From positions 1,364,001 to 1,428,000 of the forward strand of contig JAHQIY010000001.1 in the NCBI GenBank assembly GCA_019054805.1: a stretch of 64,000 nucleotides of DNA, in the 5' to 3' direction. The DNA comes from Brachionus manjavacas (Eukaryota; Rotifera; Eurotatoria; Ploima; Brachionidae). Below, piece by piece: positions 33,021 to 44,760 of this stretch (positions are counted from its first letter, which is position 1; every line of letters begins with the position of its first letter). The notes beneath the pieces were generated by a model that worked only from the letters and a program-made list of their open reading frames with translations, was not told the DNA's origin and made no database searches. Position numbers and translations under genes: made by a program.

Positions 33021-34227
33021 AGATTAAAAATAGTTATTTTAGATCAACTAAAAATTCCATGATTAAGCATAAATCGCTGATTGAATTTTTTTTTGAATTT
33101 TATGTTGAAATTCACGAGACTTTTGTTTAAATTATGAAAATTTGAAAGTATTTAAAATTTCAAACTGATTATTTATTTTTCTTTACCCTTAATTTTGAAT
33201 AGATTATTTATACTCACTTAAAAAATTAAAATAAATAAAAATTGAATAAAAAAATATCCATATAATCCAAAACTTAATTAATGAAATATTAATAATGGTT
33301 TTGACTAATTTGAGAAACAGATTTGTAGCATTTGTCATCGAAGGGGTGAAAAAGTTGGCATAAAAAATCTAATGGAATTAAAAGATAAACAACTTGCAAC
33401 TAACTAAAATAGTCACTTTGATAAAAATATTGAATTATATGACATTATATGCCAAAAACATTTAAAGAACTATCAAAATTATGTTAGAAAAGATATTTAA
33501 ATATTACTTTTTTTTTTTTTCTATTATTAATTTACTAAAACCTTAATAACCAGAATATTTTCTTTTATAAATTCTTTAAAAGTTTTTAAAAAAAATTATT
33601 TTTTAATTTTCTTTGTTATCCATAAAATCACCTGATCTAATCACCAAAAATTTTTTATTTGATCATAGAAAAATAATTTTGATACCAAAAAGTTCATAAA
33701 TACAGAACTACCATTAATATTTTTTTGAAACATATCGAATACTTTATCAAGATAATTTTTAATAAAAATTTTTTAAAATATTTTCTTGATCACAAAAATT
33801 CATTTAATTTTTGGATCGTATAATAATGATCACCTGTTAGGTTATCAGCGGTTTTATGATCAAAATGTTAACCAAATCCACATTATACCATTGACCACTC
33901 TACCGACATAACTCGAAATAATTATGTTGACTCCAGGGTACTTTGAAGATAATTATTAATTTGTGATTATTTATCTAACATTGATTACTAGTGAGTCATG
34001 CTGGACAAAAAAACGTGTTTATTTAAACTTGAATAACTAAAATTTCGATCAAATTTAATTTTAATATTAAAATTTTTCAATTTTATTTAAAAATTTATTC
34101 TTGTAAATAAAAGTATTTTTTTTTATTTTTTGAAAATTATTTTTAGCAAAGGCTTGAATTTCAAATCATTAAAATCAAATATTTCAATTTTTTTTTTGGA
34201 TTAAAATTTGAATAATACAATAAAAAA
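33021..34227. other. Intergenic, no gene seen
   Basis: AT-rich sequence. A tRNA-like stretch near 33840-33930 on the minus strand does not fold convincingly. Bases 34137-34156 carry the AATTATTTTTAGCAAAGGCTT motif that recurs before copy (e). Confidence 0.45.
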
Positions 34228-35013
34228 ATGGATAATCTATTAATAACATTACCATGCGGCTTTAGCAGTAGATACAAAGACATATTTGACAATAAAAGAA
34301 ATTTTTCATGTCCTGTTTGCAAATCACATAAAATTTCAAGCGAAGAATGCTTGAAAATGACACGAAATAAGATGCTAATTAATGAGTTTAATCTTGACCA
34401 AAAAAAGAATAACTTTAAAGAGTGCCTCAAGAATATTGAAGTCTGCAAAAGTGATCCAAAAGGTACCATTGAAAAAAGCTATGAAATTTTAAAGAATCAA
34501 CTTGACATTCGTCGGGAGCAAATTAAATTAATAATGAATAAAAAAATTAATGATTTTTATGAAGATTTATTGAAAATCATTGAAGAGCAAAAAGAAACAA
34601 AATTAAATGAGTTTGATACAAGAATCCAGCAAATTCCATCATTAGAGCAAGAGATAATGGATCTCAAAATTTCAAATACACCATCTGATATAACTAAAAA
34701 ATTGGACACAATCGATAGTTATTGTGCTAAGATTGAAAATGGAATCAACTTTTTGAATAAAATTAAGAATGATTTGACTTTAAATAATTGGATTTTTAAT
34801 CCAGGCGATGAAAGTTTGGATATTAAAAGATTATTTGGAGAATTAGATTGGAAAGAAGAGACTGAAGGTAACAAAATAAAAGATCACATTAATATAATGA
34901 ATGATGCAGGTGACAAATTGCCACGTGATTTACCTGACAAAAAAAATGATTTACAGAACGAAAATTTATTTGATAGTGATATACCTGCATGTTCAGGATG
35001 CATACTACAATAA
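34228..35013 (+). CDS. RING-like finger and coiled-coil protein with CaaX box (copy b)
   Basis: A 261-residue intact frame. Residues 8-45 hold the family finger LPCGFSSRYKDIF...CPVCKSHKISSEEC, with spacing C-x(n)-C-P-V-C-x2-H-x5-C, resembling half of a RING finger. NKMLINEFNLD and DIRREQIKLIMNKKI follow, then a long coiled coil to about 190. There is no MATH domain. The last residues are CSGCILQ, a C-a-a-X prenylation motif (X = Gln favours farnesyl) with another Cys upstream that could be palmitoylated. This predicts membrane anchoring and is seen in no other copy here. RING/TRIM-like proteins often act as ubiquitin ligases; activity is not shown by the sequence. It lies 697 bp before copy (c). 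Confidence 0.8.
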   Translation: MDNLLITLPCGFSSRYKDIFDNKRNFSCPVCKSHKISSEECLKMTRNKMLINEFNLDQKKNNFKECLKNIEVCKSDPKGTIEKSYEILKNQLDIRREQIKLIMNKKINDFYEDLLKIIEEQKETKLNEFDTRIQQIPSLEQEIMDLKISNTPSDITKKLDTIDSYCAKIENGINFLNKIKNDLTLNNWIFNPGDESLDIKRLFGELDWKEETEGNKIKDHINIMNDAGDKLPRDLPDKKNDLQNENLFDSDIPACSGCILQ

Positions 35014-35709
35014 CATTTTTTATCATTCAATATTAATGATAATATTTATTAATTAAATTTATCAATTAAAATATCATTAAATATTAAAAATTAATTTCGT
35101 TTTAGCTTTAACGACATAATAAACTTTTTAATTTACAAATTTAAATTAGACTAAATAAAGTTTAGTCAATTTTTTATGAAATTATTTTGGTACATTCCTA
35201 TGACTACATTTTTATTATCTGCGAAAATTCAATTCACTGTTTACAAAATTCCCACTTATTTATTTATCTGTTCTCTGTACCGACCCTACGCTCCTCCAGA
35301 TTAAATATTAAAAAAAAGATAAAAATAAAATAAAGTCAAATAAAATAACTTAAAAAAGAAAAATATAAAAATAAAAAAATTAACAGAGTTATTGATTTAA
35401 AAGTACAGTACATCCTAAAACTAACTTCATCGCTTTCTTTTCCTTTCCTCTTCCTTTCCTCTATGAAAAAGATGAACATTATAAAGAAAGTTTCTTTATA
35501 ATGTTCATCTTTTTCAAAAGTCCATTTAATTGCTAAAAAGATTTAAAAAGGAATTTTTTGATACAGCTGCTAAGTTAATTTTGATTTTTAAGTCACAAGA
35601 GTATTTTTAAAACGCAAAGAGAAAATTTAGAAAAATGAAAAATTTTGCTGATAAAAAAATTCGAATATAATTCTTTTATAATTTTTGTCAGTTTAGAATT
35701 TAAGAAATA
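35014..35709. other. Spacer between copies b and c
   Basis: It contains a palindrome at 35465-35515 and a block CTGTACCGA...GCTCCT near 35276 that recurs 3' of copy (c) near 36895. No gene is seen. Confidence 0.5.
35465..35515. repeat. 25-bp perfect inverted repeat with 1-nt spacer
   Basis: Arms 35465-35489 and 35491-35515 are exact reverse complements around a single G. It is a near-perfect 51-bp palindrome, able to form a long hairpin. Confidence 0.9.
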
Positions 35710-36796
35710 ATGGAAGATGAAATCATAATATTACCGTGTGGTTTTTCTGCCAAATACAAAGATGTTTTTTATAACACTGCCACATTTCCATGTCCAGTTT
35801 GCATAAAACATCATTTAACAAAACAAGAATGTTTAAAAATGACAAAAAATAAGATGTTGATAAATGAGATTAATCTCGATCTAAAAAAGAATCAATACGA
35901 AGAATTGATGAAAGAATTTGAAAATTATAAAAAAGACCCAAAGTTTTATAGTTTTAGAAAGCTACGAAAGATTAAGAAAAGAGGTTGACCTTCGTCGAGA
36001 AGAAATTAAATTGATGTTGAATAAAAAAATAGATGAATATCATGATGGATTATTGAAAAAGATTGATATGGAAAGGGATGTTAGTTTGAAAGATATCGAA
36101 GATAAAATAAAACAAGCAAAGGCATTTGATTTGACTTCGTTAAATGTTGATAAAAATTTAGATGTTTATTCTAAATTAGATTTTTATGAAAATAATAACA
36201 AAAAAATTGACATTGGTATTGCTTTAGTCAAAAATATTTTAGAAGATTTTAATGAGCATAAATTAAAGCTAACAGATAGTAGTGACCATATTGATATCAA
36301 TAAATTATTTGGAGAGCTTTATTCAAAAGAAGAAACAATTGTTATTTTGAATGAAGATGAGTTTGATGATGAAAGTCGTTCTGAGGCAACCATTCATTTA
36401 AAAATAAATAATTATTCTCTACTAAAAGATAAAAAGAATTTTAGAGTGGTTTCGAAAAAATGTTATATCAGAAATTTTGAATGGTACATTGGGATCATAT
36501 TAAATGAAAAAAGTGGAGAAATGGGATTTTATTTGTATTGTAATTCAAAAGCAGAATCAAATAAATTTCCTGTTAATGCCAATGTAGTTCTATCATTTTT
36601 AAATAAATCTGATTCAAAGAAAGACTTAAGTCGCAAGTATGAAAAGTTATTCACTCAAAATCAAGGTCATGGATATTCTCCATTTACAACTATCATCGAA
36701 ACAATGAATCCAAAAAATAGATACTATGATGCCAATGAAGATTTCGTTACCTTCAAAGCAACTGTAAAAGCTGAATTGCCTCAAAAAAATCCATAA
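35710..36796 (+). CDS. RING-like/coiled-coil/MATH protein with one frameshift (copy c)
   Basis: The N-terminus MEDEIIILPCGFSAKYKDVF...CPVCIKHHLTKQECLKM holds the family finger. The coiled coil starts with EVDLRREEIKLMLNKKIDEYHDGLL. The C-terminal 140 residues form a MATH domain (EATIHLKINNYSLL, FEWYIGIILN, MGFYLYCNS, VVLSFLNKSDS, YYDANEDFVTFKA), the trimeric receptor-binding fold of TRAF proteins. The frame changes at about 35939-35941, in KKDPK. One additional A there would restore the family pattern KDPKSF. It is thus either a very young pseudogene or a homopolymer error. The order finger, coil, MATH is that of TRAF/TRIM37-like ubiquitin ligases. Confidence 0.8.
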
Positions 36797-36900
36797 TAAT
36801 TTTGAATTTCTTTTATCACTTAAATTACTATTAATTTCATAAATTTTACGATTTATTATTGCTTTTAAAATTTCTGTTTTCAAACATATAATCTGTACCG

Positions 36901-38382
36901 AGCAAATGCTCCTTCGGAATAAAAAATATATATAAAAAGAATAAAAAATAAAAAAAAATACAATAAAAAATAAAAGAGATAAATAATGAAAAAAAATTGA
37001 AATTAACATTTCATTTTAGCGTTTTTAATTTTTTTTTGTTGAAAAATCAGTAATCTCATGTCATATTATACAAAAAGCTTATCTGAAATTTCAAAATTTT
37101 GCCTATATTTACTTTACCTTTGATTAGCCATTCTCCAAATAAAGTGAAATAACTATTTTTTCTCATTCAAAATAACCAGACTTGTTTTTTAAACCACAAG
37201 TTTAAATCAAAATCAATTCATGATCAAATTAATATTCCAGTTCAAGGCCGCAGATTCACATGAAATTTAATTTCTACCGATCCATGCGGTCATGATTGCA
37301 ACCAAATGATATTTTTATGGATTGAAAAGGAATAAAATTAAATTAAAAAAAATAAATTTAAGTCATTTACTTGAGTTGACTTAAGATTTGTTGGTTAAAT
37401 AAAATTTAAAATAAAATTATTACCTAACAGGTGTTTAAGATCTTTTATTTTCTGCTATTAAATAATGATTAAATAATATGACAGTAATGCGGACATAGAT
37501 CATTTATATTTCGGTACTTAATCTTTATTCATGCTTCAATTAGAATCATTTTTCTAAAAAATTCATCAAAAATATCTCAAAATAATTTTCTTTATTGTTT
37601 AAGTATTAATTTTAATTTATCATTTAAAAAGTATCACCAAAATTTGCTCATTAATAATTTCTTGTGATAGACATAATAATTCTAATCTTTATTAATGACT
37701 TTTAAACCAATTTACCAATATTTTGTGCCAAAATGAGATATATTAATTATATTTAACAAAAACATTATACGATAAAGAATATTTTTGAAACAACATAAAA
37801 TATAAGCATTTTTCATTATTCGTGTTAAAATTCTGAGATTTATTCTCAATGCCACTATTTTTTATTTTTTAAAAATAGAGTAATTAATAAAAATTTTTAG
37901 AGCAATTAGGATAAATACAAGTTAAATTTAAATATAATTAATTACATTTAATTAAATTATTTTTAAAATTATTTGACAAAATTTTATTTTTGAATTTAAT
38001 TTTTATATTTTAGTTAACTAATGTTGCAAAAAAATTCAAAGAAAATAAATTTATTCAAAAGAAAGAAGAAGTTCAATTTTTTTTTAAGTAGAATTATGTT
38101 TTATTTATAATTTTGATACTATTTAGAACATTAATAAGAATAATTGAAAATTGAATTGAACAATCTTAAATTTTTTTCAAAATAAAAAATTTTAAAATAA
38201 GATTCAACATGGCATTTAATTTTGGTTCAAAAAATTCATCGAATACAAGCCCACCATCTTTTGTTTCTTCAAATAATGGAACTACAAGAGTAGGATTTAA
38301 TCTTGGCTCTCATACAGATACCAACACAACTTCAAGTCAGCCAACTTTACAATTTAATTTTGGTTCTAGTTCTTCATTAAAT
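36901..38382 (+). repeat. Host repeat unit R1 (1482 bp)
   Basis: Near-identical to 44726-46203 and 52548-54029, differing mainly in homopolymer lengths. It contains about 1.3 kb upstream of an FG-nucleoporin-like gene and its first 58 codons (38209-38382). It ends abruptly at a 5' LTR. Its left side joins ordinary host sequence downstream of copy (c), so R1 is in its original place. Confidence 0.92.
38209..38382 (+). pseudogene. FG-nucleoporin-like gene start, interrupted by LTR (copy 1)
   Basis: The first 58 codons of the gene at 53856 (MAFNFGSKNSS ... FNFGSSSSLN) are present. The next bases are the LTR start TGTAATG, which gives a short non-homologous extension to a stop at 38452-38454. 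Confidence 0.9.
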
Positions 38383-38993
38383 TGTAATGAAGATGTTCCC
38401 CGACTTTTTATTTGTTTTAATTTAATTTTATTTATTTTAATTTTATGTGTTTAAAAGTTGAAGAAAATTACTTCATTCGTTATTTTAATATTTTAACATA
38501 AATATAACTTTTAATTTTTCTACATAACATATTACAGTATTTGAAATAAAGAATATTTATCAAAAATAAACTTAACCTTTTCTTTTACTTGTTCTATCCG
38601 AGCGGCTTAGGTTTTAAGTCTCTCGTTAAACTAAAGGAAGGCTGAATAAGTCATCCAGAGTTCTGAACAAGAACTCGAATCTTTTGGATATTTCGATAAA
38701 TATCAAAAGATAGAAGTAGTAGGCTTACTGCTTCGAAGAGCTGCCGAATAGGTGACTCTATAATCGGAACCAGCTGGAAAAGTTAGTTCAAGTCGGTTGC
38801 TGACCAACAGACTATAAACAGAACCAACTGATTGGTTCTAGGCTCTGGCTGAATAAGTCATCCATACGGGGCTGCATAAGTCTCATAGGGATTTGTTAAG
38901 GTATTTAGGGAAAAGCACCCGCATAATATCATTTTAATAACTCTACACATATCAGTCTCATTGTCAGGAAAAAACCCATACATCGGCATTACA
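38383..38993 (+). repeat. 5' LTR of element 2, copy 1
   Basis: 611 bp bounded by the 7-bp inverted ends TGTAATG and CATTACA. AATAAA near 38546 may be its polyadenylation signal. GGCTGAATAAGTCATCCA occurs twice inside it (38641 and 38849). A TTGGTGACAGCAG stretch from 38997 is the likely primer-binding site; its tRNA was not identified. Confidence 0.88.
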
Positions 38994-39018
38994 TAATTGG
39001 TGACAGCAGTGCTGGCAA

Positions 39019-40341
39019 ATGAGCGAAGCAGTGAAAACAAGCAAAATGGAAGAAATAACCATTGAAGCGGCTATTGATGCGTGGACAAATGTTCTAAATT
39101 GCAGCAAGAAAAGAGGTTTTACGGCTGATTCCATAAAAAATTTCAAAAAATTAAGTGCTGGGCTGGTCGAAATTTTAGCATCAGCTAATATGACCGGTGA
39201 AACTGTTGAAGAATGGATTGACCAGTTAAGCAAATATACTATTGAATCAAATTCTACAGAACTAAATACAATAGCAAATGAGGCAATTAAACGTTTTATC
39301 ATCAAAAATATTGGAGTGGACGGCGAAATGAGGAAATTGGCGTTAATGATTGAGGCGAACGCTAATTTAGTTGGGAAAACTGGTGACGACATCGAAGAGG
39401 AGTTTGTGGATCCAATGGAGGATGAGGAAGAAAAAGAGGATGTCAGAGTAGGAAAAATGGTACCTAAGAAAAGTACCAAAGAACTTGACGCAGAAACTCT
39501 GTACAGGTTTGCCATTTTGAATCGGTCGATCAGAGTAGAAACGTTGAGAAATGGAACTCAGAACGTACGAGACTGGTTTGAACGATTTGAGCTACAAACT
39601 TCACGATGGTAAGATGAGGAACGTCATCACGAAGTAGTGGGTCTATTAGAAGGATTGGCACTAGAGAAATTTAAATTGATGACAAATAGGAAAGATTATA
39701 GATCAATTAAAGACCATTTGATCAAAAATCTTTCAGCCTCATATAGACCAAAAAACGTAAAGATAGAATTTTACAGTGCAAAACAAAGACCAGATGAAGA
39801 TGTAGAACAATTTGGTCACAGACTACTTAATTATATGCGTGAACTAAGTGAAGAAGACAAGAAGGAAGTAGAAAAACATTTAACAGAAGTTTTTATTGAT
39901 GGTACAGAAATGGAAGTCAAAAAACAAATTGTTACGGAAAAATCAAAGGAATTCGAAATGGTCTGGAAAAATGCAAAACAGATTGAAAAATGCATAGGGA
40001 GAAGAAATGAAACATTCGATACTATTGGGGAACAAGTAAACGCTGTAAAGTCTAATTCAGATTCAGTGGGGAAAAAATCGCCAATTAACAAAGAATGCAT
40101 TTTTTGTGGGAAAAACCATTTTACGGCTGACTGTTTTCAATACAAAAAATATTTGGAAGCGAAGCCAACAAAAGCTGTCAGGTTTGAAAATACAGGAGAT
40201 AAGCTGTACAATAAGAAACTCTATTGTTCGATTTGCAAAAGGGATGACCACACCAACGCAAGTTGTAGAATGAAATCCAGTGTTTGTTACAAATGTGGAA
40301 AAACTGGTCATATAAAAAGAAATTGTAATTTAAACAAGTAA
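39019..40341 (+). CDS. Gag of element 2, copy 1, with one in-frame stop
   Basis: Starts at ATG 39019, 26 bases after the LTR. The frame is continuous to 40341 except for a TAA at 39610-39612. The reading after it (DEERHHEVVGLLEGLALEKF) is plainly the same Gag. Three zinc knuckles lie at the C-terminus: CIFCGKNHFTADC, CSICKRDDHTNASC and CYKCGKTGHIKRNC. Gag forms the particle and binds RNA. The same stop is in copy 2, so it predates the duplication or is a shared feature such as readthrough. Confidence 0.85.
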
Positions 40342-40373
40342 AAGCCGATTCTTTGGAGGGAGAGAACACGGCT
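40329..40373 (+). promoter_or_regulatory. -1 frameshift signal at gag-pol, copy 1
   Basis: T_TTA_AAC at 40329-40335 is in the correct register (AAT TTA AAC AAG TAA), one codon before the gag stop. It is one of the strongest known slippery heptamers. Seven bases later AGCCG (40343-40347) can pair with CGGCT (40369-40373), and TTCT with AGAA inside, forming a stem-loop at the usual distance. The pol frame is the -1 frame, as required. Confidence 0.8.
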
Positions 40374-43300
40374 GAACAATTTGAATCCCTAAACATAAAC
40401 AAATATGAAATTTTAAGCGACATTTTTACAACCAATGTTTCCACAGGCGTCGAAATTGAAATCAACGGAAAAGTTTCGGAATGTTTGATCGACACAGGGG
40501 CTTTTACATCATTTATTAGTTTTGATTATTTCAATAGTTACTACACCTCAAAATTCACAGAAATAAAAGATCGAAAAAAATGGATCACAGCGAACGGTAC
40601 ACCGTTGGAAGTGGTTGGAGAAACGGAACTTGAGCTGAAAATCGGAAATAAAAAATTTACAAACAAATTCGTAATTGGAAAGAATTTGTCACATGATGTC
40701 ATTATTGGAGTAAATTTTCTTAGAAAACATAAATTTAAAATTGATTTTGAAACAAATCAATTAATTTCGTCGGAAGGAAAAATTAAAATTAAGTCAAATA
40801 GACCAACCATTTGTCAGCTTATCCTTTCAAAGAATACCTTCACAATTGAACCATTTAGCAATGTGACATACCGATTCAAGCCTGAAAGTCCGATACATGG
40901 TTTAAATGCAATTGTGGAATGTCAGGGCAGGTTTAAAGTCAGTGAGTCTATAGTAAATACAGATGAAGAGATAGAAATACTCCTGGAGAATTTGACTCCA
41001 ATAAAACAGACAATAAGACCATTCACAATTTTAGGCAAACTATCAGTATGTTCAATTGTGGAAGAAATTAAGAATCAAAAAGATCTTTGCAAATTTATTT
41101 CTAATGATTTGAAAGTTGAGGAAATTTGTACAATTAGAGCATCACCCGATCAGAAACCATGGAAACCTAGCTCAGTAATGCAATTTAAGGATCAATCTCT
41201 TTCAAGCGATCAGATAGACAGTTTAAAAACATTGATCGACAAATACTGGCAGTGTTTTTCAAGAAACGATGAGGATATAGGCATGGTAAATCCAAAATAC
41301 GGCTATCACGATATTCAGCTTACAAGCGAACAATCGATCAAACAACGCTCATATATGATACCATTTTCAAAAGAAAAAATAGTTAATGAGTGTATCGACA
41401 GAATGTTAAAAATGAATATCATAGAACAATCTAACAGTGATTGGGCTTCACCAATTGTACTGGTTAAAAAACAAGATGGATCGGAGAGGTTTTGTGTGGA
41501 TTACCGAAAATTAAATTTGGTTACTGTAAAAGATTGCTTCCCAATGCCAAACATTGAATCAAAATTAAACAAATTGAATGGGTCTAAAATTTTTACGTCC
41601 CTAGACTGCACATCAGGATATTGGCAGATAAGAATGAGTGATAGAGCAAAGCAAATAACATCATTCATATGCAGCCGAGGTTTGTTTTCATTCAAGATGA
41701 TGCCTTTCGGACTATGTAACGCCGGAGCAACATTTCAAAGGATAATGGAACTGGTATTAACCGATCTGGAAAATTCAACAGCATATATAGATGATATCTT
41801 AACTTTCTCAAAAACGTTTGAGCAACACCTTGTCGACTTAGAAAAATTATTCAAACGACTCTTAGAAGCAAATTTAAAGGTAAAAACATCGAAATCTAAA
41901 ATAGCAAGTTCTGAGACAATGTTTTTGGGGTACAAGATTTCCTCTAAGGGCATGAGTATTCACGAGAAGCGCGTTGAGGCGATTCGAAACTACCCAAGAC
42001 CAACGAACTCTAAAAAAGTTAAAGAATTTGTTGGAATGGCAAGTTACTATAGACAGTTCGTTCCAAATTTTTCGAGCATAGTGGATCCATTAAACAACTT
42101 AACAAAAAAATATTAGATTCAAATGGAGTAAAGAATGTGAGAATGCTTTCACTATGTTAATCAATCTCTTATGCGATACAAAAATATTGGCATTTCCGAA
42201 TTTTAGAAATCAATTTATAATTACAACCGATGCGTCGAATGTAGGTATCGGGGCAGTGTTAAGTCAAAAAGACATACATGGGAACGAACGACCTATATTT
42301 TACGCAAGTAGATCGCTAAATAAAGCTGAACGAAATTATAGCACTATTGAGAGAGAATTATTGGGAATAATTTATGCAGTGGAAAAATTCAAGTATTATG
42401 TCTTCGGTACTGAATTTGTTATTTATACAGATCATAATCCTTTAACCTATCTAAACAACATCACGTTATCATCAGCAAGATTAACAAGATGGCGTTTAAA
42501 ACTAGCAGAATACAATTTCAAAATCATTTACAAGAAAGGAAAACAAAATACGAATGCAGATGCATTATCAAGAATTGAGAGACAATTTGAATACATCGGA
42601 AAAGAGGATGTAATAGACTCGTTATTATCAATATCGCAACAAAAAATAGACAATGTCATGGACAAAATAATTTACAAGAGCGAGAACATCTTGAAATCAA
42701 AATTTCCAATTATATTATGTATCAAGGATATAAAAGAAAGCAACCTCCTTAAGTATCTAATTGACAAAGACGTAATTTCCATTCCACATATAGTGGACGA
42801 ATGTTTAATAAAAGACAAAATCTTTTATTTCGTTAACGGACATTTGAAGAGTAAATTAGCAGTCAAACACGTCGAATTGGCTTTGAAAGAATTGGCAAGA
42901 AAATGTTTACGGAATGGAGTATACAAAGTATCATTTCCGAAAATGTGGCAGTCGTTGGGATGGAATAACGTTGCCAGGATTATAAACGATACCCTAATAA
43001 GAAATAGGATCGAATGTTTTGTATTTGAGAATAAACAAGACATGGAAGAGGGAGACATTCTCTCAATCAATAATAAAATCGGTAGGTTACAGGATAGAGA
43101 TAAAGAGATCTCAGACCTGATTGAAAAGGTAAAAGCCCAACAGATGGAAGGCTTTCTTTTCGAGGACGGCGTATTACTTAAGGTGCGTCGGGAGAACGTC
43201 GGGGTGTTGAAAAAATTATTAGTGGTACCAAAAGATTTAAGACCCGACATTCTAAAAATGTGTCATGACAATTTCATGGGAAGTCATCTAGGACAAAAGA

Positions 43301-44343
43301 AGACCTGGATGAAACTATCAAACCGATTTTATTGGCCAAATGCTTACAAAGAAACAATCAACCACGTGGAGTCATGTCAGATATGTTCAAGACTAAAAGA
43401 TCCTGTCGCTTCAAGAGCAAAATTAAAACCGATACTGGAATTTCATAAACCATTCGATATGATAGCAGTAGACATTTTAGAATTGAGTCGAACCAGTTCT
43501 GGAAACAGGTACGTTGTCGTTTTCTCCGACTATTTGACGAAATGGGTTGAAGCATTCGCACTACCTGATCAAACATCAGAATCAATAGCTAAAGTGTTTA
43601 TAAACGAAATAATAACAAGACATTCAGTACCAAGTAAATTACTAAGCGATCAAGGAAGAAATTTTTTATCAAATTAAGTGAAGAACGTTTGTAATTATTT
43701 TAAAATACACAAAATACAAACAGCACCATATAACCCAAAATGTGACGGACTTGTAGAACGATTCAACAAAAGTCTATGTAAAATGTTAGCAGCATATTCA
43801 AATTCAAACCAAAGCAACTGGGATATATACCTTCCTTTGGTTCTGTTCGCATATAGAACCGCCGAACAATCATCAACTGGAAATTCACCATTTAAGCTTT
43901 TGTATGGATGCGAACCAAGACTGGGTGATCTTGACGATTACAATATTGGTTACGAACCATCGATGTTCATGAGGAACTTACATGAAAACTGGTTATTGGC
44001 AAGAGAACGAATTTGCAAGCAAGCAGATACTAACAAAAAACTGTATGATTCAAAATACAAAAACAAGCCTTGTACTTATAAGATTGGAGATTTTGTACGT
44101 GTCTATATGCCACAGACAAAAAGTGGACTCAAAAAGAAATTACGGAACGATCTCTGGAGTGAACCATGGAAAATATCGAAAGTTCTGTCAGAACAAAACA
44201 TAGAGATAACATCAAATGGAAAGAGTAAAATAGTAAATGTTGATAATGTTAAATTAAAAGAACCTGATCGATTTGAGAAATTAGATAAAGATGTCGCTTA
44301 CAGAACTAGATTTGAAAGAATAATTAGACCCAGAGTTAATTAA
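40336..44343 (+). CDS. Pol of element 2, copy 1, with two breaks
   Basis: Read after the -1 shift. Protease has LIDTGAFTSF and DVIIGVNFL. RT has FCVDYRKLN and YIDD (about 41789-41800). RNase H has TTDASNVGIGAVLS, ERELLGI and TDHNPL. Integrase has the HHCC finger (HDNFMGSHLG ... CQICSRL), then VDI, SDQGRNF and ERFNKS for the DDE triad. A frame change at the A7 run 42104-42110 separates RT from RNase H (stop 42114-42116, resuming near 42112) and is shared with copy 2. A T-to-A change creates TAA at 43675-43677 within integrase in this copy only. As written this copy cannot make intact integrase. Confidence 0.88.
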
Positions 44344-44424
44344 AGAACTTGTGTTATTTTTTTCAAAAAACACTATATATATAAGACATATCACACTCAT
44401 CATTACCATTAATTTATTTAGAAA

Positions 44425-44760
44425 ATGACAAAACACGTCAAGGTAAGCAAAAGCAAGAACTGTCAGCTAAGGAGATTGGAAAGAAGGGCGAAGCAGCGGT
44501 TGAAGGATGAGAAACGAGTGGAAGAAGAAAGGTTGGAAGAGATAAGGAGATTAGAAAGGGAAAGAAAGAAGGCAGAAGCCAGAAGAGAAAGGGAACAACA
44601 AGTTGGGGAAAGAAGAGTCAGTACGTTCGAGCCTTCACTTCTAAAAGTGTCCGAGGTCAGTGAAGTAATTTACAGACTCAACCAAAGGAACTCATATCTG
44701 GCGGACCAGATTGAGGAAAAAGAGAAGCAAATGCTCCTTCGGAATAAAAAATATATATAA
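44425..44760 (+). CDS. Short charged coiled-coil frame of element 2, truncated at host junction (copy 1)
   Basis: A 111-codon frame 82 bases after pol, extremely rich in Arg, Lys and Glu (RRLERRAKQRLKDEKRVEEE). Its last 11 residues are encoded by host repeat R2, so the original end is lost. AAG followed by GTAAGC near its start is a perfect splice-donor match. It could be an additional retrotransposon protein; no family was recognised. Confidence 0.5.
   Translation: MTKHVKVSKSKNCQLRRLERRAKQRLKDEKRVEEERLEEIRRLERERKKAEARREREQQVGERRVSTFEPSLLKVSEVSEVIYRLNQRNSYLADQIEEKEKQMLLRNKKYI

Larger units (their letters stand above)
38383..44725 (+). mobile_element. Ty3/gypsy element 2, copy 1, without 3' LTR
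   Basis: A 5' LTR (38383-38993), gag, pol and a short third frame are followed directly by host repeat R2 at 44726. No polypurine tract or 3' LTR is present. Copy 1 and copy 2 (46204-52547) are almost identical. Copy 1 has an additional stop in integrase. The junction lies within sequence reading AGCAAATGC, where element and host meet. Confidence 0.9.

Noticed and set aside
33840..33930. tRNA-like stretch on the minus strand with GTGGTCAATGGTA
   Set aside because: No consistent acceptor, anticodon or T arm; at best a decayed tRNA-derived piece.
38858..39515. Minus-strand frames opposite the element 2 LTR and gag
   Set aside because: Shadows of the plus-strand gag frame, with no domain of their own.
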